Assembly: GCF_003426775.1 (NCBI RefSeq)
Contig: NZ_QJUG01000029.1
Location: forward strand, 1-52,263
Direction of reading: 5' to 3'
Source of the DNA: Allorhizocola rhizosphaerae
GTDB taxonomy: Bacteria > Actinomycetota > Actinomycetes > Mycobacteriales > Micromonosporaceae
Length of the DNA stretch: 52,263 bases
The position numbers were made by a program, and so were the translations under genes. Shown piece by piece: positions 50,114 through 52,263 of the stretch (positions are counted from its first letter, which is position 1; each line of letters opens with the position of its first letter). The notes under the pieces are model-generated. The model had not been told where the DNA came from. It saw only the letters and a list, made by a program, of their open reading frames with translations, and did not search any database.

Positions 50114-52263
50114 TTAGCTGATCTGTTCCCAGGTCAGGCTGACGACGTGGCCCTGTGTGCTCAGCTGCCACGTGCGAAGTTCTCCCGTGCCCGCCGACGG
50201 TCCGCCGGTGCGCGTCACCCGGTATTCGAGCACCGGGTCGGCGGCGAGCGCGGTCAACGCCAGCACGAACCGCATCGGCTGCGCGGTGCCGTCGCCAGTG
50301 AACACCGCACTCTGCGGTCCGCCGAGGCCGCGGATACCGGCGGTCACCTCGATCGAGTCCAGCTGCCGCGCGGCCAGGTCCACGAGATTGACGAATATGA
50401 CCTCTACGGAGATGTCCTCCACGTAGGCGCGGATCTCCGCCAGCGAGGCGGGGGTCGGGCGCACCGAGGACACCGGTATGACCTGCGTGGCACCCTGGGC
50501 AAGCGCCACGCTGTGCTGCGCGTGCGGGGCGAGGGTGACCTCCACCGGCACCGTGTCCACTGCCCCGCCGGCGCCCACCACGATCATGTCGCTCACCGCG
50601 ACCTCGGTGTCGATTTCGTTGCGCAGCAAGGCCTGCGAGCCGTCCAGCGCCGCCGAGACCGGGCCCGTCGACCACGGCCCCACAATCTTGCTCAGCTGCA
50701 GGTCCAGCGTGAGGTCGAGCACCGTGCCGTCGGCGAGGGTCAGGCCGGCCGACCCGTGGATTCCGCTGTGTGCCAGGATCGCTTGCAGCGCGAGGATACC
50801 CGCGGCATTGGTCGTCACCGTGACGTGGAAGCCGTCCCACGACCGGACTGCGTTGACCTGCGCCGCCCAGCCGCCGGTCGACTGTGGCAGCGCCCAGTCG
50901 AACGTCACCGTCGCGGGCAGCTCGGTCACGTGCTCGATGACCGGCTCCGGATGGTGTTTGGCGCGCAGCTCCTGCTCGATGCGCAGCCTGCGATCGGGCG
51001 GCAGGTCGGGTTGCAGGCCGGCAGACAGGACACATTGGATATTCGTGGGCTGGTCGGCGTCGATCGTGCTGTAAAGCGTTATCGCGGGCCGGTACGCGCG
51101 CCCGGCCTCACCAGCCTCGTAACGCCCGATCCGGTACGCCGCCGGCACCACGACGAACCGGCCGGGCGAGGTCAGCACGCGCAACACCCGGGTACCGGCC
51201 GGTGCCGCGGCGACGTCCACCCGCTCATAGATCCGGCTCGGCGCCTGTCCCAACTGATAGGCCTCCCGGCAGCCCACCGCGCGCGGGCCCGTCTCCGTCT
51301 CCTCGACATAGAGGGCGCCGAAGGTGGCGCAGGGCAGGCTCAACTCCAGGTTTTGGGCGCGCCCATGGGTACGCCACCCGTAGCGGCGTTTCTTCAGCGC
51401 GGCAACGATTTCGGGCCGGATGATCACCTGTGGGCGGATCACGGAAAGGTTCGGCACCGGCAAAGGCCGATCACGCACCACCGCGGTCGCGACCGGGGCC
51501 ACATGCAGTGCGGCCGCGCCGTGCACCTTGCCCGGTGAAACCGCCACCCAGCCCCCGAACGTGTAGGCCACCGACACCTGAGCCGGGCGCTCCTGGAAGC
51601 CGGGCACCGCCAGCGCGCCATAGGCCACGCGCGCCCACTCGTCGGTCAGCTCGATCGTGGCCACGACACCCCTGTCCGTCGGCTTCACCGAGCCGGCCCG
51701 GATGGCCTGTACCTTCGCGGCACCTGACGGATCCCGGTAGGGGACAAGCAGTTCCACGGACAGATGCTCGACCGGTACCGGTGTGGCGCGCGGTGAGCCC
51801 ATCCGCTCCCACTCCGCCTTGGTGTCGGCGGCCATGGCCCATTCCAGCGTCACCCGCACCCGTCCCTGCAGCGCCGGCCGGCCCTGCGGACCGTGCCCGA
51901 CCGTGCGGAACGTGAACCGGAACGGGCTCTTGGCCGGGTCGGTCTCCTGGGCTTTCGGCGCGACGAGTGCTGCCGTTGGCGCGTACCAGAAACGGTCCTC
52001 ATCTTTCCGATCGCGCCACGGCCCGGATTCGCCGGCGACGATCGGCCCCGGCTTCGGCTTGTCGCCGGGCGTCAGGTCGAGCGCGAGGTCGTTGATGTTC
52101 CACCGGTTGAGGCGGTGGCGAGCAGGTCCGGCCGGCTCGCGGCGAGCACCGCGTGGGCCGCGGGCAGCGTCGCACCGGCCGGGCGTGCCGCGTTCCACGC
52201 GGTCGTGACCCTGCCGTCGGCGAGCACCATCGCGGGCGGCGCCGGCCGCGACTTGCTGTGCAC
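50114..52263 (-). CDS. Large beta-rich protein of unknown family, partial, with a probable frameshift
   Basis: About 700 residues are visible and the gene runs off the right edge. The protein is rich in short beta-strands (ATVTFDWALPQSTGGWAAQV, GFHVTVTTNAAGILALQAIL, SAGLTLADGTVLDLTLDLQL, VSDMIVVGAGGAVDTVPVEV) with no membrane segments or named domain. From about 52110 upstream the coding frame changes: TLPAAHAVLAASRPDLLATA, with GC-rich third positions, sits in one frame and LNRWNINDLALDLTPGDKP in the next. One base is therefore missing or extra near 52110, either a true mutation or a sequencing fault. The caspase gene follows after 32 bases, making it the likely partner or substrate. Confidence 0.6.
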   Translation of the reverse strand, partial: AQQVAAGAARDGARRRQGHDRVERGTPGRCDAARGPRGARREPAGPARHRLNRWNINDLALDLTPGDKPKPGPIVAGESGPWRDRKDEDRFWYAPTAALVAPKAQETDPAKSPFRFTFRTVGHGPQGRPALQGRVRVTLEWAMAADTKAEWERMGSPRATPVPVEHLSVELLVPYRDPSGAAKVQAIRAGSVKPTDRGVVATIELTDEWARVAYGALAVPGFQERPAQVSVAYTFGGWVAVSPGKVHGAAALHVAPVATAVVRDRPLPVPNLSVIRPQVIIRPEIVAALKKRRYGWRTHGRAQNLELSLPCATFGALYVEETETGPRAVGCREAYQLGQAPSRIYERVDVAAAPAGTRVLRVLTSPGRFVVVPAAYRIGRYEAGEAGRAYRPAITLYSTIDADQPTNIQCVLSAGLQPDLPPDRRLRIEQELRAKHHPEPVIEHVTELPATVTFDWALPQSTGGWAAQVNAVRSWDGFHVTVTTNAAGILALQAILAHSGIHGSAGLTLADGTVLDLTLDLQLSKIVGPWSTGPVSAALDGSQALLRNEIDTEVAVSDMIVVGAGGAVDTVPVEVTLAPHAQHSVALAQGATQVIPVSSVRPTPASLAEIRAYVEDISVEVIFVNLVDLAARQLDSIEVTAGIRGLGGPQSAVFTGDGTAQPMRFVLALTALAADPVLEYRVTRTGGPSAGTGELRTWQLSTQGHVVSLTWEQIS

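Overview
The window is high-GC actinobacterial DNA: GC-rich third codon positions, GTG starts, ATGA/GTGA overlaps, and families largely confined to actinomycetes (SARP and STAND regulators, a conservon-type NIT kinase/roadblock/GTPase operon, a WGxxGxxG surface protein). A filamentous actinomycete, perhaps Pseudonocardiales, is my inference; no rRNA or housekeeping marker fixes the genus. I saw no tRNA, rRNA, CRISPR array or replication origin. The content is accessory: transposase remains of four families (IS630 twice, IS982, IS4, IS256), many frameshifted or truncated genes, and many small secreted proteins of unknown function.

Layout. 1-9.4 kb is a graveyard of STAND (HTH / NB-ARC / TPR) regulators. 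One 1027-residue copy is intact. Of two paralogues, one is truncated at the P-loop. The other carries a frameshift, an internal deletion and a 137-bp inverted block. Transposase debris and small unknown genes surround them. 9.7-13.4 kb is a minus-strand operon: secreted protein, lipoprotein, membrane fusion protein, MacB-like ATPase and FtsX-like permease. An IS630 element (14.9-16.15 kb) with recognisable ends and a frameshifted transposase follows, then a secreted vanadium-haloperoxidase-type enzyme.

18.2-23.1 kb is the most coherent signalling unit. It holds a NIT/HAMP kinase-like protein, a roadblock protein and an MglA/CvnD-like GTPase with overlapping genes, then a lipoprotein solute-binding receptor. 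The usual DUF742 gene is absent, and the kinase-like protein has Leu where I expect the phospho-accepting His. 24-34 kb mixes singletons: YjbR-like protein, medium-chain dehydrogenase with a membrane protein under a TetR regulator (two palindromic operators visible), a glycosylase-related protein, WGxxGxxG protein, hemerythrin, DUF2243 membrane protein and a beta-propeller protein. 33.9-36.1 kb is a MarR / DsbA fossil / MBL-fold / SnoaL-like set.

36-52 kb carries a secreted trypsin-like protease, a SARP-STAND regulator, an amidohydrolase with a palindrome over its RBS region, a GNAT acetyltransferase, a NarL-type two-component pair divergent from a membrane-anchored beta-lactamase-fold hydrolase, and a caspase-fold peptidase with two peptidoglycan-binding domains. 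The last lies downstream of a large beta-rich protein that runs off the right edge. Several convergent junctions carry perfect GC-rich hairpins, taken as terminators.
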